From NCBI GenBank assembly GCA_023269715.1, contig JAGDVO010000008.1, positions 9,574 through 71,347 on the forward strand: a stretch of DNA of 61,774 nucleotides, given 5' to 3'. The notes below the pieces were generated by a model. It was not told where the DNA came from, made no database searches, and saw nothing but the letters and a program-made list of their open reading frames with translations. The position numbers and the translations under genes were made by a program. Origin of the DNA: Thermosulfidibacter sp. (GTDB taxonomy: Bacteria > Thermosulfidibacterota > Thermosulfidibacteria > Thermosulfidibacterales > Thermosulfidibacteraceae). Each line of letters opens with the position of its first letter. The first letter of the stretch is position 1. Positions 1 through 8,889 of this stretch are shown piece after piece.

Positions 1-58
1 TGTAGAGTTTTATAAATGTTCTTACAGTGTATGTCAATTCTCCGTTAGGGGTGGTATT

Positions 59-1177
59 TTGAGGAGGAGAAGGGTAGTTATAACGGGTAAACCTGGTGTA
101 GGTAAGACCACTCTTATAGGCAAGCTGGTTTTCGATTTAAAAAATAGGGGCTTTAAACTGAAAGGTTTCTTTACTAGGGAGGTTAGGGAAGGTTCTAGAA
201 GAATAGGATTTGATATTTGCGATATAGGAAACGGGAAGGTGGTACCTCTTGCAAGGGTTGGTTTGGAGGGTAAGTTCAAGGTTTCTAAGTATACAGTTTT
301 TGTTAGCACTGTAGATGAATTTTCGAGGATTCTTCTTGATGAGGTCGATAGTGATGATGGAAGTACAGTCTTTGTAATAGATGAAATCGGCAAGATGGAA
401 CTATTTTCCAGGGAATTTAGGACTCTTATAGAGAGGCTTTTAAGGAGAGGTAATTTTGTGGTAACTGCTGGTATCATAAATGATCCCTTAAATAGAAGGA
501 TAATGGGTGATAGAAGTCTTCTTAGAGTAAAATTGGGAGAGGATAATAGGGATTACCTTTTGGATCGCCTGCTTGTTGAGTTTGATAGATTGGGAAGGTT
601 GATCGTTTTTGAAGGTATAGATGGTTGTGGCAAAACTACTATTTCAAAGATGGTATTTGAAAGACTTAAAGTAGATTATGAAAAGGTTGTTTTAAGGAGT
701 GAACCTACAGCCGATGGACCCTATGGTAGAGCTTTAAAAGAGTTGCTTCTGAGTGGAGGAGATAGAAAGCTTCTACTTGATCTATTTATAAAGGATAGAA
801 GGTGGCATGTGGAAAATTTTATAATTCCCTATCTAAAAAAGGGGTATATTGTTCTACTTGATAGGTACTACATTTCCACTATTACATATCAGGGAGCACA
901 GGGTTTTGATGTGGATGATCTGATAGTGAGATGTGAGACTATCGCACCCTTACCGGATAGGGTTATTTACTTAGATATTCCAGTTGATGTAGCTTTAGGA
1001 AGGTTGAATGATAGGTCTCAAAAGACGTTATTTGAAAGATCCGAATTTTTGGAAAAGGTTAAGGATATTTATAGGGATGTTTTAAGTTTATTCGAGGTCA
1101 GTTATATTGATGGTACCGGAAATCTAGAAGATATAGTCGATAAAGTTTGTTCTGAAGTAAGAAAGATTTTACCTTAA
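59..1177 (+). CDS. THEP1-type NTPase fused to thymidylate kinase
   Basis: Two P-loop domains lie in one 372-residue reading frame. Residues 1-175 look like the THEP1/DUF265 nucleoside-triphosphatase family: P-loop GKPGVGKT at 10-17 and Walker B FVIDEIGKME at 105-114. Residues 181-372 are a complete thymidylate kinase: P-loop EGIDGCGKT at 185-193, a DRYYIST motif at 268-274 and the TYQGA motif just after. Tmk phosphorylates dTMP to dTDP. THEP1 proteins hydrolyse NTPs in vitro and their cellular role is unclear. The start is TTG, supported by the purine-rich AGGGG a few bases upstream. No stop or frameshift interrupts the junction around residues 176-180. The 3' end overlaps the convergent mnmA by 9 bases. 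Domain calls are confident; a functional reason for the fusion is not evident. Confidence 0.88.
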   Translation: MRRRRVVITGKPGVGKTTLIGKLVFDLKNRGFKLKGFFTREVREGSRRIGFDICDIGNGKVVPLARVGLEGKFKVSKYTVFVSTVDEFSRILLDEVDSDDGSTVFVIDEIGKMELFSREFRTLIERLLRRGNFVVTAGIINDPLNRRIMGDRSLLRVKLGEDNRDYLLDRLLVEFDRLGRLIVFEGIDGCGKTTISKMVFERLKVDYEKVVLRSEPTADGPYGRALKELLLSGGDRKLLLDLFIKDRRWHVENFIIPYLKKGYIVLLDRYYISTITYQGAQGFDVDDLIVRCETIAPLPDRVIYLDIPVDVALGRLNDRSQKTLFERSEFLEKVKDIYRDVLSLFEVSYIDGTGNLEDIVDKVCSEVRKILP

Positions 1178-2185
1178 TATTATACCACCACCTATTAAGT
1201 ATTCACCTTCGTATATTGCAAGGACTTGTCCTGGTGTTGGTGCTCTTACCGCTTTTTGGAATTTAATCGTGTAAAGATCTCCCTCTCTTTTTATATCCAC
1301 TATTTCTACCTTTTCGCTTCTATACCTTATTTTTCCTGTAGGTTTTTCCCATAGTTGGATCGGTACGAATAGGTTTAAATTCCCTATCTTTATATCTTCC
1401 TTGTATAGCAGTTCCTCTTCCCCGATTATTACAGTGTTATTCTTTGCATCAATCTCTATCACATAAAGGGGTTTACCCATACTAAGACCGAATCTTCTCT
1501 GACCTATCGTATATTCAAATATACCGCTATGCTTACCAACCCTTTTCCCCACGTAAATTATGTCACCTCTTTTTATACTCTCCTTTTTCATCGTTTCTCT
1601 TATAAAGGCGCCTACACTTTTACCTTCTAAGAAGCATACTTCCTGTGATCCTCTACTGTCATACTTTACACCAGTTCTACTATAGACAGTCTCTATGGCT
1701 TCTCTTTTTTCTCTATCCTCAAGTGGGAAAAGGAGCCTTGGTAGTGTTTTGCTTTTAACAAGTGCTAAAAAGTAAGATTGTTCTTTCCTTTTGTCCTTTC
1801 CTTCTTTTATGACAGGATAACCCTTATATTCAGTTTTTCCTAGGTAGTGGCCTGTTGCGACAAAGTCTACATTTAGTTCTGCTAGAATCCTTTCGAAGGC
1901 GATACCAAACTTTATAAATCTGTTACATAAACTACAGGGATTTGGAGTAATCCCACTTAAATACCAGTTTACAAATGTAGAAATCACCTTTTCGTAAAAC
2001 TCAGCTTTAAGGTCCAAAACTGTATGTTTTATGCCTAGTAGTTGTGCCATTTCTCTTGCTCTTTTTGGTACTTTTCCTGTTAGGTTGAGAGTAACTCCCG
2101 TTACTTCAAAACCCATGTCTTTCAGTATTATGGCTGCAAAGGTGCTATCGACACCGCCACTCATCAAAACTGCAACTTTCTTCAT
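1169..2185 (-). CDS. mnmA: tRNA-specific 2-thiouridylase MnmA
   Basis: MnmA uses ATP and relayed sulfur to make 2-thiouridine at the wobble base of tRNA-Lys, -Glu and -Gln. The PP-loop SGGVDST is at residues 9-15. The catalytic cysteine sits in a NPCSLCN context at C87 (C84 is extra) and the second catalytic cysteine is C184 in SQEVCFL. At 338 residues it is shorter than the E. coli enzyme (about 368), as in many thermophile versions. The C-terminal PTPGQVLAIY motif is typical. It converges with the upstream kinase fusion, overlapping by 9 bases, and is divergent from the peroxiredoxin gene. The ATG start has no strong Shine-Dalgarno sequence. Confidence 0.92.
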   Translation of the reverse strand: MKKVAVLMSGGVDSTFAAIILKDMGFEVTGVTLNLTGKVPKRAREMAQLLGIKHTVLDLKAEFYEKVISTFVNWYLSGITPNPCSLCNRFIKFGIAFERILAELNVDFVATGHYLGKTEYKGYPVIKEGKDKRKEQSYFLALVKSKTLPRLLFPLEDREKREAIETVYSRTGVKYDSRGSQEVCFLEGKSVGAFIRETMKKESIKRGDIIYVGKRVGKHSGIFEYTIGQRRFGLSMGKPLYVIEIDAKNNTVIIGEEELLYKEDIKIGNLNLFVPIQLWEKPTGKIRYRSEKVEIVDIKREGDLYTIKFQKAVRAPTPGQVLAIYEGEYLIGGGIILR

Positions 2186-2231
2186 AGGATTATTGAGTAT
2201 TACTTTGCTTGCTATTTTTCAATAGAACCTC

Positions 2232-2261
2232 TTGAAATATGATAAAAAAAGTGTATATAGT
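2232..2261 (+). promoter_or_regulatory. Putative sigma70-type promoter of the peroxiredoxin gene
   Basis: TTGAAA at 2232-2237, an 18-base spacer and TATAGT at 2256-2261 lie 45 bases before the peroxiredoxin ATG. Inferred by eye. Confidence 0.5.
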
Positions 2262-2305
2262 AATAATAAGAAAGTTTATGAAAATCACGTTAGGGAGGTG
2301 TTAAG

Positions 2306-2911
2306 ATGGGTGTTAGGGTAGGATTACAGGCGCCTGATTTTGAGGCCAAGGCATACTTTCCAAATGGTGAGGTTAAGACTGTGAAATTATCCGATTATCG
2401 TGGTAAGTGGGTCGTTTTATTTTTCTATCCTGCAGACTTTACCTTTGTATGTCCTACTGAACTTGTCGATGTAGCGCTAAAATATGACGAACTCAGAAAC
2501 ATGGGAGTAGAAGTTTTAGGTATAAGCATTGATACTGTATACGTACACAAAGTTTGGCAGGAGGTAGAACTGTCTAAGCTTGTAGAAGGCGGATTACCAT
2601 ATCCTTTACTTTGGGATGTGGCTGGAAAGATAGGTACACTATACAATGTCTATGATGAAAATGCTGGTGTGGATTTAAGGGGTACAGTTATAATCGATCC
2701 AGATGGAATTATTCAGAGCATAGAAGTCAACAATGCTCCTGTTGGTAGGAATGCTGATGAGCTTGTAAGAAAGATCCAGGCGTTCCAGTATGTAAGGTCT
2801 ACAGGTGGTCAGGAGGTCTGCCCTGCTAAATGGACACCTGGTAAGAAAACTTTAAAGCCTGGTATCGATGTGGCTGGGAAAGTTTATAGTGTTTGGAAAC
2901 CAGAGAAGTAA
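2306..2911 (+). CDS. 2-Cys peroxiredoxin (AhpC/Prx1 type)
   Basis: This is a thiol peroxidase that reduces hydrogen peroxide and organic peroxides. The peroxidatic Cys49 lies in FTFVCPTE and the resolving Cys172 in EVCPAKW, which is the typical 2-Cys arrangement. Its 201 residues match the family's usual size of about 185-210. The start has a strong GGGAGGTG ribosome site seven bases upstream. The gene is monocistronic: it has its own promoter-like hexamers upstream and a hairpin terminator directly downstream. No AhpF or thioredoxin reductase partner is in the window, so the electron donor is unknown. Presence of this enzyme suggests some oxygen exposure. Confidence 0.95.
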   Translation: MGVRVGLQAPDFEAKAYFPNGEVKTVKLSDYRGKWVVLFFYPADFTFVCPTELVDVALKYDELRNMGVEVLGISIDTVYVHKVWQEVELSKLVEGGLPYPLLWDVAGKIGTLYNVYDENAGVDLRGTVIIDPDGIIQSIEVNNAPVGRNADELVRKIQAFQYVRSTGGQEVCPAKWTPGKKTLKPGIDVAGKVYSVWKPEK

Positions 2912-2925
2912 ATTTTGGAATATCT

Positions 2926-2954
2926 AAAGGGGGTATAAGATCACCCCCTTTTTA
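2926..2954 (+). terminator. Rho-independent terminator after peroxiredoxin
   Basis: A perfect 9-bp stem (2926-2934 with 2943-2951, core GGGGG/CCCCC) with an 8-base loop, ending in a run of five T at 2949-2953. It lies between convergent genes and may also help end the EAL gene coming from the other side. Confidence 0.8.
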
Positions 2955-2956
2955 TT

Positions 2957-5488
2957 TTAAGATGGAAGTTCTGGTGAAGGTTTACCTATATAAAATCCTT
3001 GTCCGTAATTGATTCCCATTTCTTTACAGATTTTTAGTAGTTCTTCGCTTTCTATGTATTCTGCTATTGTTATTACACCTAGATGTTCTGCAAGTGATAC
3101 TATACTTTTCACTACAGCTATTTCTATCTTTCCATTTTTAGCTAGCCCTAAGATAAAAGTACCATCTATTTTTATAATATCTACAGGAATTATTTTCATA
3201 TATTTCATACTGCTATAGCCTGTTCCAAAGTCGTCTATACAGAATCTTACGTTCATATTTCTTAGAGATCTTACAAGTTTACCTATAAGATTAATGTTTT
3301 TGATTGTTTCTCTTTCCGTAAGTTCTATTATTACGTTTTGTGGATTTATCTTGTGATTACTTATCAGATCTTTTAGGTAGTTTATAAACTCACCCATTAC
3401 CAGAATCTTAGGTGATACGTTTATGAATATTAATTTGTTGTAATTCGTTTTTTCTATTTGCTCGAAGGCTTTTTCAAGGTTTATCATGTCAAGTCTATTT
3501 ATTAATCCTGTAGTTTCAGCTAGCTCTATAAATTCACTTGCTGCTACTATAGAACCATCTGGTTTTTTAATCCTCATAAGTAGTTCTGCACCTACTATTT
3601 CATCTGTTTTTAAATCTAAAATCGGCTGCCAAAATGGTATTACACTTTTTGTCTCGATCGTTTTTATAAGTAGTTGGGTTTTTTCACCCATAGATAGAAG
3701 GATCTCTTCTATATCATCCTCGAAGGGTGTTATTATCCTATCACCGCCTACTTCTTTTGCTCTGTGAAGAACGTTAAATATGAGTTTGAAGCCTTCTTCA
3801 GTTTTAACAAAATGGGTGGGATATGTTACGATTACAGTTGTTACCGTAATATGGAGGATGCTCCCTTTTGGTGTTATGAAAGTTTTGTTACCGATTTCTT
3901 CTTTTATTCTTTCTGCTACAAATTTTGCTTGTTCTATATCTGTTTCAGGTAAAACAACGCAAATTTCATCAGCACTATACCTTGCAATTATATCACTTTG
4001 TCTAGTATTCTCCTTTACTATACTGGTTACTTCCTGTAGTACCATATCACCTACTTCGTATCCCCAGTGGTCATTTATAAATTTAAAGTTGTCTATGTCT
4101 ATAAGTAACATAGAAAATTTTGAATTTGTTCTTTTACATTTTTCGATTTCTATGTTAACTAATTCTAAAAGCATTCTCTGATTATAAACCTGGGTTAAAG
4201 GATCTCTAGTAGCATAAAATTCAATCTCTTTTGTATATTTGTAAAGGGCTTTTACAGAACCTACTAGATTCATGAGTGAAGATAGGACCATTTCCATTGC
4301 GATTTCCTTTATGGGATCAACTTCATTTAAAGTTACTCCAATTCCCACTATTCCACCTATTATCGGTTTTTTGGATGTCATCTTCTTTGTTCTAAAATGT
4401 AATTGTTCTTCGTGTATTTCTCTTGTTGTGCTTGAGTCAGATATATTGTGTGTAAATTTTACTATTGCAAATTCATCAAAGTTCGTTTTTACTTCGTTTT
4501 TTATGTATGATTCTAGTTTTCTTTTGGTTTCCTCAGTTGGTGTGTTTACCCAAAATACTTCGGCTTCTAGGGATTTGTCTTCGGAGAAGAATATGGAGAA
4601 TAGAACGCATATATTAACTATTTTGTTTGCTTCGGATATGAAGTATTCTATATAATCTTTCCAATCTCTTATTAGTTCACTTGTGATTATAAACTTTTCT
4701 AATAATTTAACCTGTGTTTCTAGTATACTTTTACTTGTACTTACTTTTTCTATGTTGTCTATAAGGTTGATAATGTTTCTTGCAATTTTATCAATTTCTT
4801 CAAAGGTTTTATTCTTTGTAAGATACGATTCTAGCTTACCTTTTATAACTTTTATATCACTATAGTCTCTGATTTCTTGACTGATATCTTTTAACAATTC
4901 TAATAGATCTTGTAACTTCCCGAGTGCTATATAAACAAAAATTAAGGTAAGTATACCTACTATTACGTTACTTGTTAATATTCCAAAATATACAGATTTA
5001 GAGGTTTGTCCTACTAGTTTGTCTATTGCATATTCTACTTCTATTATTCCTAAAGGAAATCCAACTTTGTTTTTATGGCAGTTTGTACATTCTTTTCTAA
5101 TAACAATTGGGTAATTAAAGTGTATGATTCCATTTTTAATTGCCTTATACGGTGATAATTTTTCTAGTGCTTCTTTTGTTCCTGAGTGATTGATATCTAT
5201 TTCTCTTATGCTTCTATAAATCACTCTATATTGTAATTTATTACTTGAAACTTTATCTGCTATGTGGATTATATCTTCTTTGGTTGCGCCTTTTAACATT
5301 ATCTGATACATAACGTTGAAGGTAATTTCTGCTATTTCTTTGGATTCTTTTATTTTTTCTTTCCTGATGTCTTGGGTAATAATAAGGGTGCTCAGAATAC
5401 CTGAAATAAGTAATGAAAAAACTATAACTAATATCAGCTTTTTCAGTATGAATCTGTAGACTCCTGTTTTCCTTCTACTATTGCTCAT
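2957..5488 (-). CDS. Membrane haem-c sensor with degenerate GGDEF and EAL domain
   Basis: The protein has 843 residues. TM1 is at about 15-37. It is followed by a periplasmic DUF3365/Tll0287-like sensor region that carries one haem c motif, CTNCH at 134-138. TM2 is at about 167-189. The cytoplasmic part begins with a GAF-like or undefined region, then a GGDEF-family domain whose signature reads SADEI (around residue 507) instead of GGDEF, so cyclase activity is probably lost. The C-terminal EAL domain keeps the residues expected of an active c-di-GMP phosphodiesterase: E in GAELLMR, N in FINVSP, E in ELTE, DDFG, K in IKIDG, E in AEYIES and Q in YGQGFYIG. Likely role: lowering c-di-GMP in response to redox state or a haem ligand. 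The nearby curli locus is a plausible target, which is an inference. Confidence 0.88.
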   Translation of the reverse strand: MSNSRRKTGVYRFILKKLILVIVFSLLISGILSTLIITQDIRKEKIKESKEIAEITFNVMYQIMLKGATKEDIIHIADKVSSNKLQYRVIYRSIREIDINHSGTKEALEKLSPYKAIKNGIIHFNYPIVIRKECTNCHKNKVGFPLGIIEVEYAIDKLVGQTSKSVYFGILTSNVIVGILTLIFVYIALGKLQDLLELLKDISQEIRDYSDIKVIKGKLESYLTKNKTFEEIDKIARNIINLIDNIEKVSTSKSILETQVKLLEKFIITSELIRDWKDYIEYFISEANKIVNICVLFSIFFSEDKSLEAEVFWVNTPTEETKRKLESYIKNEVKTNFDEFAIVKFTHNISDSSTTREIHEEQLHFRTKKMTSKKPIIGGIVGIGVTLNEVDPIKEIAMEMVLSSLMNLVGSVKALYKYTKEIEFYATRDPLTQVYNQRMLLELVNIEIEKCKRTNSKFSMLLIDIDNFKFINDHWGYEVGDMVLQEVTSIVKENTRQSDIIARYSADEICVVLPETDIEQAKFVAERIKEEIGNKTFITPKGSILHITVTTVIVTYPTHFVKTEEGFKLIFNVLHRAKEVGGDRIITPFEDDIEEILLSMGEKTQLLIKTIETKSVIPFWQPILDLKTDEIVGAELLMRIKKPDGSIVAASEFIELAETTGLINRLDMINLEKAFEQIEKTNYNKLIFINVSPKILVMGEFINYLKDLISNHKINPQNVIIELTERETIKNINLIGKLVRSLRNMNVRFCIDDFGTGYSSMKYMKIIPVDIIKIDGTFILGLAKNGKIEIAVVKSIVSLAEHLGVITIAEYIESEELLKICKEMGINYGQGFYIGKPSPELPS

Positions 5489-5517
5489 GTACTAATAATA
5501 CTTGATTCATGATACTA

Positions 5518-5547
5518 TTGCAAGAATGTGCGTTTATTATATATTTT
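5518..5547 (+). promoter_or_regulatory. Putative tmRNA promoter
   Basis: TTGCAA at 5518-5523, an 18-base spacer and TATTTT at 5542-5547 end about 11 bases before the mature tmRNA 5' end. Position fits; hexamers are only fair. Confidence 0.4.
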
Positions 5548-5557
5548 ATCTAAGGAT

Positions 5558-5908
5558 GGGGGCGAATGGTTTCGACGGAGATAGGACTGGGATCGGGTAG
5601 CACGCCGGGAGCCGCCGTCCCGTAACCACAGGCGGGTAAAAGAAGTGCCGATGCTGAACTAGCTTTGGCTGCTTAAGATTAACAGCCACTGGACTTAGGT
5701 ACCTTGCCCACGGGGCCTAAGTCCAGAGGGGGAGTGGGCTAGCCCTTTCCAATTGCCCCTGTTGGAAAGGGTGAAAAGTAAAGGGGCTGGTGTAGCAAAA
5801 ACCTGCCCGTGGGTTTTTGCTACACGAGGTCTAAACACGGGCTGAGCGTGGAGAAGCCTGATTCGCAGCTATCTCCGGACGCGGGTTCAATTCCCGCCGC
5901 CTCCACCA
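5558..5908 (+). ncRNA. ssrA: tmRNA (SsrA)
   Basis: Transfer-messenger RNA rescues stalled ribosomes together with SmpB, whose gene is at 47708. The 5' end GGGGGCG pairs with CGCCUCC at the 3' end to form the seven-pair acceptor stem (one G-U), and CCA is encoded at 5906-5908. The T arm has GCGGG and CCCGC flanking UUCAAUU. The 5' part has the family hallmark AAUGGUUUCGACGG. The tag reading frame at 5647-5676 runs GCC to a UAA stop and encodes ADAELALAA, with the usual ALAA degron ending. The length of about 351 nt is normal. It is followed within nine bases by the convergent MBL-fold gene. Confidence 0.97.
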
Positions 5909-5916
5909 GGAGTTTA

Positions 5917-6771
5917 TCAAGATATAGATCTCTTTATCAGATATCTAGCACAGTTTGCTATTATCTCTCTTGGATAAAGTAGGAATTCTCCTTTATATAT
6001 TTCTTCTAATAGGTAGTCTTTATCTTCTTCTGTCAATCCCAGAGAATCTATTTTTTCTCTTAGTTCTACTGTTTTTTCAATAGCTGTTTCTATTGCTTCA
6101 TCTACCTCTTTGTCCATAAATATTGTGTTATGGCCAGTGATAATTGTGTGGAATCTGTTTCTTAGATTTTTAATCCTTTCTATGGATGCAAGGTACTCGT
6201 TATAGTTGTGAAAATATAAGGGACAATATCCGAGTTCCTTTCCAAAGAAACCTAAAGAGTCAGAAACGAAAAATATCCCTTCACCTAAAAGTATTCCCTT
6301 TGATAGTGGACTGTGACCAGGTAGGTTGAAGGTTTCTATATTGTACTTTTCCAGTGACTCTAGAGGCTCCACCTCAATTTCAAGTTGGGGGGTTTTAGGT
6401 GGATGGGAAGATCTATATGTTTTTTGGGAGGAGAATTCGTCTGCTTGAATGTAAAGTTCCAGTAGATCTCTCTTTTTGAGGATTTCCCTTAAATTCCTAT
6501 CTCCATAGATCTTTATATTTCCTCTGGCTTCGAGTAGCTTGGGAAGCAACATAAGGTGGTCATAGTGTTCATGTAAAACTACACAACCATCGATTTCTTC
6601 TAAATCGATTCCTACCGTGTTTAGATGGCCTAAGAGTAATTCCCAACAGCCAGATATTTCGGGTTCAATTAGGATGTGTCTGTTTTTCCTCTTGATCAGG
6701 AATACAGGGAATCTAGGATCACAGAGAGCCCACGTGTCTTTGTAAATTTCGTAGGGTGTTGTGTAGTACAT
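5917..6771 (-). CDS. MBL-fold metallo-hydrolase
   Basis: A 284-residue metallo-beta-lactamase-fold protein. The metal-binding motif HEHYDH is at residues 67-72. Later ligand candidates are the His in LPGHSP, the Asp in FVSDSLGFFG and the His in IITGHNT. The substrate cannot be read from the sequence; the fold covers hydrolases of thioesters, nucleic acids, lactones and others. It is the last gene of a three-gene set (pckA, cyclophilin-like protein, this gene) on the same strand, 13 bases after its neighbour. No signal peptide is seen, so it is cytoplasmic. Confidence 0.75.
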   Translation of the reverse strand: MYYTTPYEIYKDTWALCDPRFPVFLIKRKNRHILIEPEISGCWELLLGHLNTVGIDLEEIDGCVVLHEHYDHLMLLPKLLEARGNIKIYGDRNLREILKKRDLLELYIQADEFSSQKTYRSSHPPKTPQLEIEVEPLESLEKYNIETFNLPGHSPLSKGILLGEGIFFVSDSLGFFGKELGYCPLYFHNYNEYLASIERIKNLRNRFHTIITGHNTIFMDKEVDEAIETAIEKTVELREKIDSLGLTEEDKDYLLEEIYKGEFLLYPREIIANCARYLIKRSIS

Positions 6772-6784
6772 TCATTTTCTCCTT

Positions 6785-7174
6785 TTATTTTATGATTCTT
6801 ATTCTTTTGGATCTTACCTTTTTCAGGACTTTAGGATCGTCTATCAGTTTTCCTATCAGGTTAACACTACTTGCAGGTTTTGGCTTCTCATCCCTTGAGA
6901 TTGGAGTGGGCCCAAAGAATATTGCTATAGCGTTGCCCGGTGGCCACCATCCTATGTCACCTATATCAACATCTTCGGTTGCTGTTTCATCAAGATCGTA
7001 TTTATAGGGGATCGAGAAATAGAATTCGTCTCCCCATTTGTTGATTTCTGCTTCTACTGGTAAAGTTTCATATATACCGCGGGCACATTCTGTATCGTAA
7101 AGCTTTGCTCTTAACTGCGTACCGTCGTCGAATGTTAATTTAACCTCACTCAGAAACTTTGGGATTCCCTTCAT
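6785..7174 (-). CDS. Cyclophilin-like fold protein (TM1367/DUF369 type)
   Basis: A small protein of about 129 residues resembling the cyclophilin-like domain family. It has an N-terminal VKLTFDDGT strand, the conserved GDIGWWPPGNAIAIFFGPTP stretch and a final LIGKLIDD. Members share the fold of cyclophilins but lack proven prolyl isomerase activity. I place the start at the ATG at 7174 because AGAGGT lies 5 bases upstream. A start ten codons earlier is open but has no ribosome site. The start overlaps the 3' end of pckA by 29 bases, implying translational coupling. Function unknown. Confidence 0.72.
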   Translation of the reverse strand: MKGIPKFLSEVKLTFDDGTQLRAKLYDTECARGIYETLPVEAEINKWGDEFYFSIPYKYDLDETATEDVDIGDIGWWPPGNAIAIFFGPTPISRDEKPKPASSVNLIGKLIDDPKVLKKVRSKRIRIIK

Positions 7175-8750
7175 TGAGTACCTCTTCTGGTAGCTCTTTT
7201 GCAAATTCTTCTATGTTTTTTCTGAATTCCTTTGCAAGTCTATTTGCAGTTTCCCAATAGGCCTTTTCGTTGTCCCATGTCTTGTGGGGCTTTAAAATTT
7301 CCTGTGGTACATCTGGACAGTATTCTGGAACCATAAACTTAAATACAGGATCCTTTCTATAGGGGACATTATCAAGACTACCGTCTAGGATTGCTTTGAT
7401 TATCTGTCTTGTATGCTTTATGGATATCCTCTTTCCTACACCGTAGGGTCCACCAATAAGACCTGTGTTTACGAACCATACCTTTACTTTATGTCTTTCT
7501 ATCCTATCCCCAAGGAGTCTTGCATAAACCATTGGTGAATGCACCATGAATGGGGCACCGAAACATGTTGAAAAGACTGCTTTTGGTTCCTTTATACCTA
7601 TTTCGGTGCCTGCTACCTTTGCTGTGTATCCGCTTATAAAGTGGTACATTGCCTGTTCTTTGGATAGAAGTGCTACAGGAGGCATTACTCCAAAGGCATC
7701 GTATGTTAGGAAAATTATATTATTGGGATGTCCACCTATACCTTCCCTTACTATCCTTGGAAGATGAGTTATGGGGTAAGAAGCTCTCGTGTTTTCAGTG
7801 AGTGAATCATCATTTAGATCTATTCTCCTTGTTCTGGGATCTATAGTTACGTTTTCCAGAATGGTACCAAACTTTCTTGTACATTCGTAAATATCTGGTT
7901 CATCCTCCTTCGATAATCTGATGACCTTTGCGTAACATCCACCTTCTAGATTGAAAATACCGTCATCACACCAGCCATGTTCATCGTCTCCTATAAGGTA
8001 TCTTTCTGGATCGGTGGATAGAGTAGTTTTACCAGTTCCCGATAATCCAAAGAATAAAACAGTATCTCCCTTCTCCCCCATGTTGCATGAACAGTGCATT
8101 GAAAGTACACCTTCTTTTGGTAAGTAGTAGTTCATCATAGTGAATATCGATTTTTTGATTTCACCGGCATATGAAGTACCACCTATTATGACCAACTTCT
8201 TAGAAAGGTTTAGAATTATAAATGTTTCACTTCTTGTTCCGTCGACTTCAGGTATAGCATGGAAGCGAGGAACGTGAATTACAGTAAAATCAGGTTTGAA
8301 ATTTTTAAGTACTTCTGGGTCGAGTTCTCTAATGAACATATTCCTTGCAAAAAGTGAATGCCAGGCTGTTTCAGTTATTATCCTTATGGGTTTTCTGTAT
8401 TTTGGATGAGCACAGACGTAACATTCCTGTACGAAAACCTCCTTTGCCTGTAGATATGCTAGTAGTCTTTTATAAAGTACGTCGAATTTTTCTGGTGATA
8501 TAGGCTGGTTGCCTCTACCCCACCAAACTTCGCTCTCTGTCAGTTCATCCTTGACTATGAATTTGTCAAGAGGACTTCTACCTGTATGATGTCCAGTTCT
8601 GAGTACTATAGGACCAAGGTGGGCTAATATCCCCTCACCTCTTTTTATGATCTCTTCATATAAGGCAGGTGTAGGTAGGTGCCAGTATATTCTCGCAACG
8701 TTTTTTATGCCATGTTCCTCGAGACCTGTGTATTCGGTCTTTTCTATCAT
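7146..8750 (-). CDS. pckA: Phosphoenolpyruvate carboxykinase (ATP)
   Basis: Converts oxaloacetate and ATP to PEP and CO2 (gluconeogenesis), or runs in reverse for CO2 fixation. It has 534 residues, the usual size of the ATP-dependent family. The P-loop GLSGTGKTTLS is at about 234-244, the second metal/kinase motif IGDDEHGW follows about 20 residues later, and the RTGHHTGRSP substrate segment is near residue 51. The ATG has a clear GGAGGT eight bases upstream. It is first in an operon with the cyclophilin-like and MBL-fold genes and is divergent from the DUF169 gene across about 140 bases. Confidence 0.96.
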   Translation of the reverse strand: MIEKTEYTGLEEHGIKNVARIYWHLPTPALYEEIIKRGEGILAHLGPIVLRTGHHTGRSPLDKFIVKDELTESEVWWGRGNQPISPEKFDVLYKRLLAYLQAKEVFVQECYVCAHPKYRKPIRIITETAWHSLFARNMFIRELDPEVLKNFKPDFTVIHVPRFHAIPEVDGTRSETFIILNLSKKLVIIGGTSYAGEIKKSIFTMMNYYLPKEGVLSMHCSCNMGEKGDTVLFFGLSGTGKTTLSTDPERYLIGDDEHGWCDDGIFNLEGGCYAKVIRLSKEDEPDIYECTRKFGTILENVTIDPRTRRIDLNDDSLTENTRASYPITHLPRIVREGIGGHPNNIIFLTYDAFGVMPPVALLSKEQAMYHFISGYTAKVAGTEIGIKEPKAVFSTCFGAPFMVHSPMVYARLLGDRIERHKVKVWFVNTGLIGGPYGVGKRISIKHTRQIIKAILDGSLDNVPYRKDPVFKFMVPEYCPDVPQEILKPHKTWDNEKAYWETANRLAKEFRKNIEEFAKELPEEVLNEGNPKVSE

Positions 8751-8889
8751 GTTTTACCTCCGTTTTCTGATCTTAATTATATAATAATGATGGAACTTCT
8801 CTATTGCAACAATAACCCTCTTTCTTTCTCCCGGTAATTTTTGTAGAATAATATATGGTTAAAATAAAATTTTAAAACGGGAGGTTTTT

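Noticed and set aside
1-58. Possible end of an upstream gene
   Set aside because: A few codons before a stop can be read in one frame, but there is too little sequence to support a gene.
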